A stretch of 34,119 nt of DNA, taken from assembly GCF_016905445.1 (NCBI RefSeq), contig NZ_JAFEXF010000070.1, positions 1 through 34,119 of the forward strand, in the 5' to 3' direction. Of the stretch, positions 1 to 6,874 are shown piece after piece. A program made the position numbers and the translations under genes. Position 1 is the first letter of the stretch. Each line of letters starts with the position of its first letter. The notes beneath the pieces are model-generated. The model saw only the letters and a program-made list of their open reading frames with translations, did no database searches and was not told where the DNA came from. This DNA is from Streptomyces sp. G44. Lineage in GTDB: Bacteria; Actinomycetota; Actinomycetes; Streptomycetales; Streptomycetaceae.

Positions 1-1505
1 CCGTCGATGTCCCGGTCCGTCTGGACGTACGAGGACAGGCCCTCGCTCGTCAGCTTGCCCGAGGAGACCTGGAAGCTGGTGCCCGAGACGGCGAAGGACC
101 CGGGGAGCGCGCCCCCGGCCTCGGCGAGCTCCCGCCTGGCCGCGTCGTGCCGCTCGCCCAGCTCCGCGTCGCCCGCGTCGAGCCCGTCGACCTCGGCCTT
201 GAGCTGCTCGTACTCCTCCTGTGCGGCGACCGCGCGCTCGGCGGCCTCGTCCCGCGCGAGGGCGAGCCGGTCGATCTCGGCCTGGGCGGAGGCCGCGCGT
301 GAACGGGCCGCGTTGACCTGCCCGCCGAGGCGCGCGAGCCCTTCGCGGCGGTCGGCGATGGCCCGCGCCACGTCCTTCAGCCGCCGCTCCTCCACCGTCA
401 GCTGCCGCTCCAGCTCGGCCCGGTGGGCCACCGTGTCCTCCAGCGCCCGCTCGGCGGCTTCGAGGGCGGCTTCGAGTTCGGCCTCCTGCTCCCTCACCCG
501 CGCGGCCTCGCGCTCCATGTCCTCGGGGTCGCGCCCGCGCCGCTCCTCGGGCGGCGCGGCGGTGGCGCTCTTGACCCGGGCGTCGGCCAGCGAGACGGTG
601 CCGCGCACCCGCTCGGCGAGTTGCGAGAGCTCGTACCAGCTCTGCTGGGCGCGCTGGAGGCGCGGGGTGAGGCGGCGCACCTCCTCTTCGAGCTGGGCCT
701 CGCGGTGCAGGGCGGCCTTCAGCTCGGCCTCGGCGCGCTCCTTGCGTTCCTTGAGGGCGGCCTCGTCGGCGACCTCCGCGTTCAGCGCCTCGCGCAGGCG
801 TACGAGGTCATCCGCGAGGAGGCGCAGGCGGGCGTCGCGCAGGTCCGCCTGGATGACGGCGGCCCGGCGCGCGACGGCGGCCTGCCGGCCGAGCGGCTTG
901 AGCTGGCGCCGCAGTTCGTCGGTCAGGTCCTGGACCCGCGCGAGGTTGGCCCGCATGGCGTCGAGCTTGCGCAGGGCCTTCTCTTTGCGCTTGCGGTGCT
1001 TGAGGACGCCCGCGGCCTCCTCGATGAAGGCGCGGCGCCCCATCGGGTCGGCGTGCAGCACGCCGTCAAGCTGGCCCTGTCCGACGATGACGTGCATCTC
1101 ACGGCCGATGCCGGAGTCGGAGAGGAGTTCCTGGATGTCGAGGAGGCGGCAGGTGTCGCCGTTGATCTGGTACTCGCTGCCGCCGTTGCGGAACATGATC
1201 CGCGTGATGGTGACCTCGGCGTACGCGATGGGGAGCGCGCCGTCGGAGTTGTCGATGGTGAGGGAGACCTCGGCGCGGCCGAGCGGGGGCCGCCCGGTGG
1301 TGCCGGCGAAGATGACGTCCTCCATCTTGCCGCCGCGCAGCGACTTGGCGCCCTGCTCTCCCATGACCCAGCTGAGCGCGTCCACGACATTGGACTTGCC
1401 GGAGCCGTTCGGTCCGACGACGCAGGTGATGCCCGGTTCGAACTTCAGCGTCGTCGCCGACGCGAAGGACTTGAAACCGCGCAGAGTCAGGGCCTTGAGG
1501 TGCAC
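1..1505 (-). CDS. smc: Chromosome segregation ATPase SMC, N-terminal part (runs off the window)
   Basis: SMC is the ATPase of the SMC-ScpAB condensin that compacts and separates chromosomes; in Streptomyces it matters during sporulation. The start is GTG at 1505, preceded by GAAAGG and GAG. The product opens VHLKALTLRGFKSFASATTL, as in SMC head domains, with Walker A GPNGSGKS at residues 31-38 and typical head motifs such as GREMHVIVGQGQLD and RRAFIEEAAGVLKHRKRKEK. From about residue 170 onward it is a long Glu/Ala/Arg-rich coiled coil. Only about 501 codons lie in the window, so the hinge, second coiled coil and C-terminal Walker B/signature half are outside. The identity is clear from the head motifs. 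The gene is downstream of the terminator-like hairpin at 1611-1635, so it probably has its own promoter in 1506-1610. Confidence 0.96.
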   Translation of the reverse strand, partial: MHLKALTLRGFKSFASATTLKFEPGITCVVGPNGSGKSNVVDALSWVMGEQGAKSLRGGKMEDVIFAGTTGRPPLGRAEVSLTIDNSDGALPIAYAEVTITRIMFRNGGSEYQINGDTCRLLDIQELLSDSGIGREMHVIVGQGQLDGVLHADPMGRRAFIEEAAGVLKHRKRKEKALRKLDAMRANLARVQDLTDELRRQLKPLGRQAAVARRAAVIQADLRDARLRLLADDLVRLREALNAEVADEAALKERKERAEAELKAALHREAQLEEEVRRLTPRLQRAQQSWYELSQLAERVRGTVSLADARVKSATAAPPEERRGRDPEDMEREAARVREQEAELEAALEAAERALEDTVAHRAELERQLTVEERRLKDVARAIADRREGLARLGGQVNAARSRAASAQAEIDRLALARDEAAERAVAAQEEYEQLKAEVDGLDAGDAELGERHDAARRELAEAGGALPGSFAVSGTSFQVSSGKLTSEGLSSYVQTDRDID

Positions 1506-1610
1506 GCCGTCCGACTCTACCTTTCGCCTGCCGTTTCACCGATGAAGGTGCAGGGCACATCAGACGGTAAAGAAAGCACCGGCGAGCGAGGCCCCGGGGC
1601 GGCAAGAAAG

Positions 1611-1635
1611 AAGGGACGCCGAGGCGGCGTCCCTT
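1611..1635 (-). terminator. Rho-independent-type hairpin after the 67-aa coiled-coil gene
   Basis: A perfect 10-bp stem (AAGGGACGCC/GGCGTCCCTT) encloses a 5-nt loop. Read on the minus strand it is followed by CTTTCTTG, a short U-rich run. It lies about 100 bases past the small CDS ending at 1737 and before smc, so it probably separates their transcripts. Confidence 0.7.
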
Positions 1636-1736
1636 GCAGATCCGGAGACAGCGGCTGACAGGACAGCCTGACCACGTGCTTAGTGCGAGGCGCCTTCACG
1701 GGAGGAAGGGCCCGGTGCGTACGTCATCAATGGTGG

Positions 1737-1940
1737 TCAGGTGAGCGCAGGCTCCGCCTGGGGTACGTCGATGCTCTCCATGAGCGATTCGTGAGAAGCG
1801 GCAGCCGCGAGCGCGTCGTTCTCCTGCTGAATCCGGACGAGCTCGGATTCCAGGTCCTGGACGCGCTGCTGGAGCCGTCGCATCTCGGCGAGGAGTCGCG
1901 GGTCGCTGCCGCCGACGTAACCGAGAAGCGCCTTTGCCAT
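1737..1940 (-). CDS. Small conserved coiled-coil protein, 67 aa, unknown function
   Basis: This is a short protein starting MAKALLGYVGGSDPRLLAEM. Its middle part (about residues 13-45, LLAEMRRLQQRVQDLESELV and on) has a clear leucine/charged heptad pattern typical of a parallel coiled coil. The C-terminus is acidic and disordered. The ATG at 1940 is supported by GGAGG about nine bases upstream. From memory, similar short proteins sit between acyP and smc in other streptomycetes, but no function is known to me. The N-terminal GYVGGSDPR could be a conserved docking motif. A hairpin follows and a possible promoter lies at 2089-2117, so it may be monocistronic. It has no recognisable enzymatic or DNA-binding motif. 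Confidence 0.8.
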   Translation of the reverse strand: MAKALLGYVGGSDPRLLAEMRRLQQRVQDLESELVRIQQENDALAAAASHESLMESIDVPQAEPALT

Positions 1941-2088
1941 GATGGATGGTCCTCCACAATGAGTGACCGACCGAAGCGGTGCGGTGTAGGTCGTGAGGGA
2001 ATCGCACCCGCGGTGTCTGGCACTCGTTGTTCTGCTGGTCTTGCTGGCCGTTCTCACATGCCAAACAGCTAAGGTGCGCGGGGCTTCC

Positions 2089-2117
2089 AGAGTCTCACCA
2101 AAATGTTTGACGGTCAA
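2089..2117 (-). promoter_or_regulatory. Possible promoter of the 67-aa coiled-coil gene
   Basis: On the minus strand TTGACC (2117-2112) is separated by 17 bases from GACTCT (2094-2089). This matches the housekeeping sigma -35 well and the -10 only at the A2 and T6 positions. It lies in the less GC-rich part of the intergenic region. Confidence 0.4.
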
Positions 2118-2296
2118 CACGATCACGCCCCGTATCAGCGGGCGACCCGGGGGCGCGCGGCCTCGGAACGGGCGGCGCGGCGACTCCTTCGGGGCCCTGG
2201 GGGCGTGGAGATCATCCTTACCTGCGGAGCCTGCCACGACAAGCCGTTCTTGGCAACCACCAGGTCTTTCCTGCCCCGGGCAGTTGCCCGGAGCAC

Positions 2297-2325
2297 CCGG
2301 ACGGCGCCCGGGAGAACCCGTCCGG
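2297..2325 (-). terminator. Weak hairpin after acyP
   Basis: An 8-bp stem CCGGACGG/CCGTCCGG with a 13-nt loop lies about 20 bases beyond the acyP stop. There is no U tract. It may be the acyP terminator. Confidence 0.4.
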
Positions 2326-2345
2326 TGACGTACGCCCGAGTCACG

Positions 2346-2627
2346 TCAGCGGATGGCGAAGCTGTCGTATATGCCACGCGGTGTGTCCCAGATCTCGGTG
2401 ACGCCGTCGACGCGGCCGGGTGTGTCGCCCTCGCGAAGCCAGTCCAGCAGTGCCTGGCAGCCGGCCCGAGGACCTTCGGCGACCACTTGCACGCGGCCGT
2501 CCTCCAGATTGAGAGCAAAACCACTCAGGCCGCCGATCTCCAGCGCCTTGGCCCGCGTGAACCAGCGGAAACCCACGGCCTGCACGCGTCCGCGCACCCA
2601 GGCGGTGAGCCGTACGTCGTCATTCAT
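2346..2627 (-). CDS. acyP: Acylphosphatase
   Basis: Acylphosphatases are small alpha/beta enzymes that hydrolyse acyl phosphates such as acetyl phosphate and 1,3-bisphosphoglycerate. At 93 aa the product has the normal family length. It carries the signature GRVQAVGFR at residues 13-21, where R21 is the phosphate-binding arginine. It also has LSGFALNLEDG around residues 34-44 with the catalytic N40. The start is ATG at 2627. It is divergent from the CAP-domain gene at 2782, so the 154 bases between them hold both promoters. In S. coelicolor, as I recall, a similar gene also lies near smc. The in vivo role is usually unclear in bacteria. Confidence 0.93.
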   Translation of the reverse strand: MNDDVRLTAWVRGRVQAVGFRWFTRAKALEIGGLSGFALNLEDGRVQVVAEGPRAGCQALLDWLREGDTPGRVDGVTEIWDTPRGIYDSFAIR

Positions 2628-2706
2628 GGGTGCACGCTAACCGGCCGATGGCTCCGGGAGCACTTCGTCCCCAAACGTCATCGCGTACAGTCGCGATGCG
2701 CCGAGC

Positions 2707-2724
2707 CTCACCCGTATGGGTGAG
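2707..2724. promoter_or_regulatory. Perfect inverted repeat upstream of the CAP-domain gene
   Basis: CTCACCC-GTAT-GGGTGAG is an uninterrupted 7+4+7 dyad in the acyP/CAP divergent intergenic region, 57 bases before the CAP start. Its size suits a dimeric regulator. No regulator is identified. Confidence 0.45.
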
Positions 2725-2728
2725 TCAC

Positions 2729-2756
2729 GTTGATCGCGAAGAGTTGATCGCAAAGA
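2729..2756 (+). repeat. Two tandem 14-bp repeats in the CAP-gene leader
   Basis: GTTGATCGCGAAGA (2729-2742) is followed directly by GTTGATCGCAAAGA (2743-2756), with one mismatch. A weaker related stretch (TCGTGAAGAACGA) follows. They end 25 bases before the start codon and lie either in the promoter or the 5' leader. Confidence 0.6.
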
Positions 2757-2781
2757 TCGTGAAGAACGAAAGGGCCAGGAG

Positions 2782-3717
2782 ATGGGACGCCACCGCCGCT
2801 CCGGCGCCGGACGGGCCGCCGAGACGCCGGAGAACCACCCGGCCGGGGCCCGCTCGGCGGCGGTGTCGCACCGCCGCAGGGGCCGGGCCTTCCCCCCGGT
2901 GCGCACGGGGCTGCTCGGTGTCTCCGCGGCCGTCGCGCTCGGTGCCGTCGCCGTCGCCTCGGGTGTGCTGCCCGGCGGCGACGGCTTCCGGCTGAACGGT
3001 GGCGGCGGGCCCGGCGAGGTGCGCTCGGCGAGCGCTCCCGTGGAGGTGGACGCCCAGGGTGGCGCGGGGGGCGAGACCGACCGCGCCGAGCCGTCCCCGA
3101 GCCGGGGCACCGGCCGTTCCGCGACCCCGAAGCCCGCTCCGTCCCGGACCGAGGCGGCCCCGGAGCCCTCCCGGACCGCGTCCAAGACGCCGTCCGAGAA
3201 GCCGTCCCGGCAGCCGTCGGCGAAGCCGTCGCCGCAGGCGTCGAAGCCCGACAGCCCGAGGAAGCCGGCGCCGAGCCCCTCGCGTACACCGGTGGAGAAG
3301 CCCGAGGCTCCCGCGACGGACGCGCGGACGCCGTCCGGCGAGAGCGCGGCGGAGGCCGCGGTGTTCACGCTGGTCAACGCGGAGCGGGCGAAGGCCGGCT
3401 GCCGTCCGGTGACCGCCGACAGCGGGCTCGCCGCACTGGCGGACCGGTTCAGTGCGGACATGGCGGAGCGCGGCTTCTTCGCCCACACCGACCCGGACGG
3501 CGCGACGCCGTGGGACCGCGCCGAGAAGGCCGGGATAACGGGCCTGGGCGGCGAGAACATCGCCCGCGGCCAGACCGACGCGCGGGCGGTCATGGCGGCC
3601 TGGATGAGCAGCCCCGGCCACCGCGCCAACATTCTCAACTGCGACTACACGACCATGGGCGTCGGCGCGCACTTCGCGCCCGGCGGCCCGTGGTGGACAC
3701 AGGACTTCGGCTTCTGA
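2782..3717 (+). CDS. Membrane-anchored CAP/SCP domain protein
   Basis: This is a 311-aa surface protein. A basic N-terminal tail (residues 1-41) precedes one hydrophobic helix (about 42-63, TGLLGVSAAVALGAVAVASG), which acts as a signal anchor or uncleaved signal. A long Ser/Pro/Lys-rich linker (about 100-185, with repeated KPS/PSP units) would cross the wall. The CAP domain fills residues 190-311: FTLVNAERAKAG, FAHTDPDG with H235, GENIARG with E258, and SPGHRANIL with H280. These are the family's metal-binding cavity residues. C207 and C287 could form a disulphide. CAP proteins of this type are common in actinobacteria, but substrates are unknown. The start is ATG at 2782 with AAAGGG seven bases upstream. 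It converges with the reductase gene at 3783. Confidence 0.88.
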   Translation: MGRHRRSGAGRAAETPENHPAGARSAAVSHRRRGRAFPPVRTGLLGVSAAVALGAVAVASGVLPGGDGFRLNGGGGPGEVRSASAPVEVDAQGGAGGETDRAEPSPSRGTGRSATPKPAPSRTEAAPEPSRTASKTPSEKPSRQPSAKPSPQASKPDSPRKPAPSPSRTPVEKPEAPATDARTPSGESAAEAAVFTLVNAERAKAGCRPVTADSGLAALADRFSADMAERGFFAHTDPDGATPWDRAEKAGITGLGGENIARGQTDARAVMAAWMSSPGHRANILNCDYTTMGVGAHFAPGGPWWTQDFGF

Positions 3718-3782
3718 CCCACGTCCCGCGAGGCGAGGGACAGGCCGTACCCCGCAAGGGACGGGCCGCGCCCCGCGGCGGC

Positions 3783-4373
3783 TCAGGCGGCGGTGGCCGC
3801 GCGGCCCGCGGTGAAAACGCGCGCGGTCTCGGCGACGCGGCGGCCGAGGTGCTCGGCCGTGGCGATGTCCGCCTTGTGCACGCCCTCGGGACCCTCGTCG
3901 GCGTTGGTCTGCGCGGCGGCGCCCGCGAAGAAGCCGAGCCGGTTGAGGTCGTTCTCGGAACCGGTGGTGGAGTTCCAGCCCGGCGCCAGGCCGAGGTTGA
4001 CCCAGTGCATGCCCTGCTGCGCGGCGAGGGTCTGGAAGAACTGCAAGGTGTGCAGCTTGTCGCCGCTCTTGGACGCGGAGTTGGTGAATCCGGCGGCCAG
4101 CTTGTCCTGCCAGGCGCGGGTGAACCAGCGCTTGGACGTGGCCTCCGCGAAGACGTGGAAGGCGCCGGACGCGGTGCCCATGTAGGTGGGCGAGCCGAAG
4201 ATGATCGCGTCGGCGGCGTCGAGCAGCTCCCAGCCGGCCTCGGTGATCTCGTCGACCTTGATCAGGTGTGCGTCGGCGCCGGCCTCGGCGGCTCCGGCGC
4301 GGACGGCTTCGGCGACGACGGCGGTGTGGCCGTAGCCGGAGTGGTAGGCGATGGCGACGACGGGGCTGGTCAT
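3783..4373 (-). CDS. Flavodoxin-fold NAD(P)H-dependent oxidoreductase (WrbA/FMN-reductase-like)
   Basis: The 196-aa product has the flavodoxin fold of WrbA-type quinone reductases. The FMN phosphate loop HSGYGHT lies at residues 11-17. The isoalloxazine loop FGSPTYMGTASG lies at 59-70, and GFFAGAAAQTNADEGPE near 148-163. It probably reduces quinones or other electrophiles with NAD(P)H and FMN in the cytoplasm. The start is ATG at 4373 with GAGGAG about ten bases upstream; ATG at 4397 is an alternative without a good site. It is divergent from an HxlR regulator with a dyad between them. This is the standard arrangement for HxlR proteins that repress an adjacent reductase in response to reactive electrophiles. 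The substrate cannot be told from sequence. Confidence 0.88.
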   Translation of the reverse strand: MTSPVVAIAYHSGYGHTAVVAEAVRAGAAEAGADAHLIKVDEITEAGWELLDAADAIIFGSPTYMGTASGAFHVFAEATSKRWFTRAWQDKLAAGFTNSASKSGDKLHTLQFFQTLAAQQGMHWVNLGLAPGWNSTTGSENDLNRLGFFAGAAAQTNADEGPEGVHKADIATAEHLGRRVAETARVFTAGRAATAA

Positions 4374-4469
4374 GTCGGGGTACTCCTCATGCGTCATACG
4401 GATACGGGAGGGATGCCAGAGCACGGGACGTCTCTGGAGCTGCCTCATCGAGGCACGACGAAAAGGAAA

Positions 4470-4490
4470 GCACTAACTTTTAGTTAGCGC
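4470..4490. promoter_or_regulatory. HxlR-type operator dyad
   Basis: CTAACT-TTT-AGTTAG is a perfect 6+3+6 inverted repeat (4473-4487), with arms of nine bases if one mismatch is allowed. It lies 40 bases before the HxlR start and 97 before the reductase start. AT-rich dyads with AGTTAGT-like or ACTT-like half sites are typical of HxlR/MarR binding sites. It is the only AT-rich island in this intergenic region. Confidence 0.65.
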
Positions 4491-4529
4491 AACCCTGTGG
4501 TGAGCGCTGCGGCGGAGTATGGTGAATGC

Positions 4530-4910
4530 ATGGATTCCATGGACATGGCGTATGACGTGTTCTCGCGGCAGTGCCCCTCACGGAGCACGCTGGAGCACGT
4601 CACGGGACGCTGGGGCGCACTCACCCTCGGCGCGCTCCACGACGGCACGTTCCGCTTCAACGAACTGCGCCGCCGGGTCGACGGCGTGAGCGAGAAGATG
4701 CTCTCGCAGACCCTGCACGCACTGGAGCGGGACGGCCTGGTGCGACGTGACGCGCAACCGACGAACCCGCCGCGCGTGGACTATCAACTCACCCCGCTGG
4801 GACGGGAGATCGCCGAGCGCCTGATGACCCTCATCCGCTTCGTGGAGGACCGGCAGGACGAGGTCGGCAAGGCCCAGGAGCGTTACGACGCGACGCGCGG
4901 CGCCCTCTGA
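4530..4910 (+). CDS. HxlR-family winged-helix transcriptional regulator
   Basis: The 126-aa product has the HxlR layout. A single Cys lies near the N-terminus (RQCPSRSTLEHVTGRW), the usual redox-sensing position. It is followed by the winged helix (FRFNELRRRVDGVSEKMLSQ, TLHALERDGLVRR, wing PPRVDYQLTPLGRE) and a C-terminal dimerisation helix. HxlR proteins often repress a neighbouring oxidoreductase and release DNA when the Cys is oxidised or alkylated. ATG at 4530 is preferred: GGAG lies about 12 bases upstream, and the alternative GTG at 4497 would begin only seven bases after the operator dyad. The 3' end overlaps the convergent mutM 3' end by 28 bp. Confidence 0.9.
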   Translation: MDSMDMAYDVFSRQCPSRSTLEHVTGRWGALTLGALHDGTFRFNELRRRVDGVSEKMLSQTLHALERDGLVRRDAQPTNPPRVDYQLTPLGREIAERLMTLIRFVEDRQDEVGKAQERYDATRGAL

Positions 4911-5743
4911 CAGCTCGGGCAGAAATAGCTGGACCGGTTCATCCACGGGCGGCGGCGGATCGCCGCGCCGCAGCGGCGGCAGGGCTCGCCCGCACGGCCG
5001 TAGGCGTCCAACGACCGGTCGAAATAGCCTGACTCACCGTTCACGTTGACGTAGAGGCTGTCGAAGCTGGTGCCGCCGACGGCGAGGGCCGCGTTCATCA
5101 CCTCCCGTACGTGGCCGAGGAGTTCGGCCGTGCGCGGGCGCGTGAAGGTGGCGGTGGGCCGCTCGTAGTGCAGCCGGGACCGCCACAGCGCCTCGTCCGC
5201 GTAGATGTTGCCGACACCGCTGATCAGCGACTGGTCGAGCAGCGCCCGCTTGATCGTCGTACGGCGCCGGCGCAGCGCGAGGTGGAAGGCCTCGTCGTCG
5301 AAGGCGTCGTCGAGCGGGTCGCGCGCGATGTGCGCGATGACGTCCGGGAGACCGTCCGGGGTGTTGTCGTGCAGCGAGAGTCCGCCGAAGGTCCGCTGGT
5401 CCACGAAGCGCAGCTCGGTGCCCCGGACGTCGTCGAAGCGCACGCGGATGCGCAGGTGCTTCTCGTCCGGGGCGTCGTGCGGCTGCACCAGGAGCTGGCC
5501 GCTCATGCCGAGGTGGGCGAGGACCGACTGCCCGGAGTCGGCGAGGGGCAGCCACAGATACTTGCCGCGCCGGCGCGCGAGCCCGATCCGGTGCCCCTTC
5601 AGCCGGCTCCCGAAGTCCTCGCCGCCCGCGGGATGCCGCCGCACGGCACGCGGATGCAGCACCTGCACGTCATCGATGACCCGTCCGCTGACCCACCGCT
5701 CAAGACCGCGCCGGACGACTTCGACTTCGGGCAGCTCGGGCAT
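4883..5743 (-). CDS. mutM: Formamidopyrimidine-DNA glycosylase (Fpg/MutM)
   Basis: MutM removes 8-oxoguanine and formamidopyrimidines from DNA and nicks the abasic site. All key parts are present in the 286 aa: N-terminal PELPEVE with the catalytic P2 and E3, the conserved Lys in RRGKYLW (K61), LAHLGMSGQL, the helix-two-turn-helix LISGVGNIYADEALWRSRLH, and a C-terminal zinc finger with C255, C258, C275 and C278. The start ATG at 5743 follows a strong GGAGGAGAA. It lies 126 bases after rnc, with a strong hairpin in between (5817-5854). It may therefore be partly uncoupled from rnc transcription. Its 3' end overlaps the HxlR gene by 28 bp tail to tail. Confidence 0.97.
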   Translation of the reverse strand: MPELPEVEVVRRGLERWVSGRVIDDVQVLHPRAVRRHPAGGEDFGSRLKGHRIGLARRRGKYLWLPLADSGQSVLAHLGMSGQLLVQPHDAPDEKHLRIRVRFDDVRGTELRFVDQRTFGGLSLHDNTPDGLPDVIAHIARDPLDDAFDDEAFHLALRRRRTTIKRALLDQSLISGVGNIYADEALWRSRLHYERPTATFTRPRTAELLGHVREVMNAALAVGGTSFDSLYVNVNGESGYFDRSLDAYGRAGEPCRRCGAAIRRRPWMNRSSYFCPSCQRAPRVAS

Positions 5744-5816
5744 TTCTCCTCCGGGGATACGGGGGGCGGCGGGCGGGTGGAGCGCGGGGACATATACCGC
5801 GCGGGGGTGGAAATGG

Positions 5817-5854
5817 CGGTGCCGGTCACCCCCCGGAAGGGATGACCGGCACCG
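5817..5854 (-). terminator. Strong hairpin between rnc and mutM
   Basis: A perfect 12-bp stem (CGGTGCCGGTCA/TGACCGGCACCG) with a 14-nt loop lies just after the rnc stop (minus-strand direction). The loop can extend the stem by CCC/GGG. There is no U run, as is common for Streptomyces terminators. It may end the yceD-rpmF-rnc transcript or set the 3' end for processing. Confidence 0.65.
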
Positions 5855-5869
5855 AAGGACGGGCGGCCG

Positions 5870-6679
5870 TCAGGCCGAGGGGGTGTCGGCGGTCCCCTCG
5901 GACTGCGCGGCAGCGACAGCGGCCTCGGCCGCCTTCAGCCGTTCGTCCGCGGCCGCGCGGATCGCGCGCCACGCGGACTCGGCGGCCTGCTGCTCCGCTT
6001 CCTTCTTGCTGCGGCCGGTGCCGGTGCCGTACGAGACGCCTCCGACGCGGGCGGCAGCAGTAAAGGTCTTCTCGTGGTCGGGGCCGCTCTCCGTGACGAG
6101 GTACTCGGGCACGCCGAGGCCCTCCGTCGCGGTGAGCTCCTGGAGACTGGTCTTCCAGTCCAGGCCCGCGCCCAGGTTCGAGGACTTTTCGATCAGCGGG
6201 TCGAAGAGCCGGTGCACCAGCTCGCCCGCCGCGTCCAGACCCTGGTCCAGATAGACCGCGCCGATCACCGCTTCCAGGGTGTCGGCGAGGATGGATGCCT
6301 TGTCCCGGCCTCCCGTGCCCTCTTCGCCCCGGCCGAGCCGGATGAAGGAGCCGAGTTCGAGGCCGCGGGAGACCTCCGCCAGCGCACGCGAATTGACCAC
6401 CGCGGCCCGCAACTTGGCCAGCTGGCCTTCGGGCAGGTCGGGGTGGGTGCGGTACAGCGTGTCCGTGACGACGAGGCCGAGCACGGAGTCCCCGAGGAAC
6501 TCCAGGCGCTCGTTCGTCGGCAGGCCGCCGTTCTCGTACGCGTACGAACGGTGGGTCAGCGCACGCACCAGAAGGGCGGACTCGAGCTTGTACCCGAGCC
6601 GCCCTTCCAGAAGCGTGTGGGACGAGGCCGTTGTCTCCGCCAGTTTCTTGGCGTCTTCCGCCTTCTTGGGGCTAGACAC
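5870..6679 (-). CDS. rnc: Ribonuclease III (AbsB homolog)
   Basis: RNase III cleaves double-stranded RNA, processes rRNA precursors and, as AbsB in S. coelicolor, is needed for normal antibiotic production. The catalytic domain has the signature NERLEFLGDS (residues 56-65) and DKASILADTLEAVIGAVYLDQG with the metal-binding Asp/Glu. A dsRNA-binding domain follows (DWKTSLQELTATEGLGVPEY to SKKEAEQQAAESAW). The tail is Ala-rich. Two in-frame GTG codons are possible. The one at 6679 has GGTGAGAGG upstream at good distance and is preferred. The one at 6691 adds four residues but lacks a clear site. It follows rpmF by about 20 bases, in one operon with yceD. Confidence 0.96.
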   Translation of the reverse strand: MSSPKKAEDAKKLAETTASSHTLLEGRLGYKLESALLVRALTHRSYAYENGGLPTNERLEFLGDSVLGLVVTDTLYRTHPDLPEGQLAKLRAAVVNSRALAEVSRGLELGSFIRLGRGEEGTGGRDKASILADTLEAVIGAVYLDQGLDAAGELVHRLFDPLIEKSSNLGAGLDWKTSLQELTATEGLGVPEYLVTESGPDHEKTFTAAARVGGVSYGTGTGRSKKEAEQQAAESAWRAIRAAADERLKAAEAAVAAAQSEGTADTPSA

Positions 6680-6698
6680 GGTGCCTCTCACCAGCCGC

Positions 6699-6872
6699 TC
6701 AGACCTCGAGGACCTGGCGCTTGTTGTAGGTGCCGCAGCTCGGGCACGCGATGTGCTGCTGCTTGGGCTCCTGGCAACGCTCGCACGAAACCAGGGTGGG
6801 GACCGCAGCCTTCCACTGCGACCGGCGGTGGCGCGTGTTGCTGCGCGACATCTTCCGCTTCGGAACAGCCAC
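6699..6872 (-). CDS. rpmF: 50S ribosomal protein L32, zinc-ribbon type
   Basis: The 57-aa product is L32: VAVPKRKMSRSNTRHRRSQW at the N-terminus and two CxxC pairs (C30/C33 and C43/C46 in VSCERC and IACPSC) forming a zinc ribbon. The GTG start at 6872 follows AGGAG with eight bases' spacing and is only three bases past the yceD stop. This yceD-rpmF-rnc order is widely conserved in bacteria. Because this copy keeps its cysteines, it is the zinc-containing form; Streptomyces usually has another paralog without them under Zur control. No Zur box was recognised here. Confidence 0.96.
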   Translation of the reverse strand: MAVPKRKMSRSNTRHRRSQWKAAVPTLVSCERCQEPKQQHIACPSCGTYNKRQVLEV

Positions 6873-6874
6873 GG

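Larger units (their letters stand above)
1941..2345. other. 405-bp intergenic region between acyP and the 67-aa gene
   Basis: No gene is supported here. The region holds a terminator-like hairpin near acyP (2297-2325) and a possible minus-strand promoter (2089-2117) that would give a leader of roughly 140 bases to the 67-aa gene. Nothing else stands out. Confidence 0.6.

Noticed and set aside
7..1545. Long plus-strand open frame opposite smc (512 codons)
   Set aside because: It is Ser/Arg/Ala low complexity and the exact antisense of the smc coding region, whose protein matches SMC motifs.
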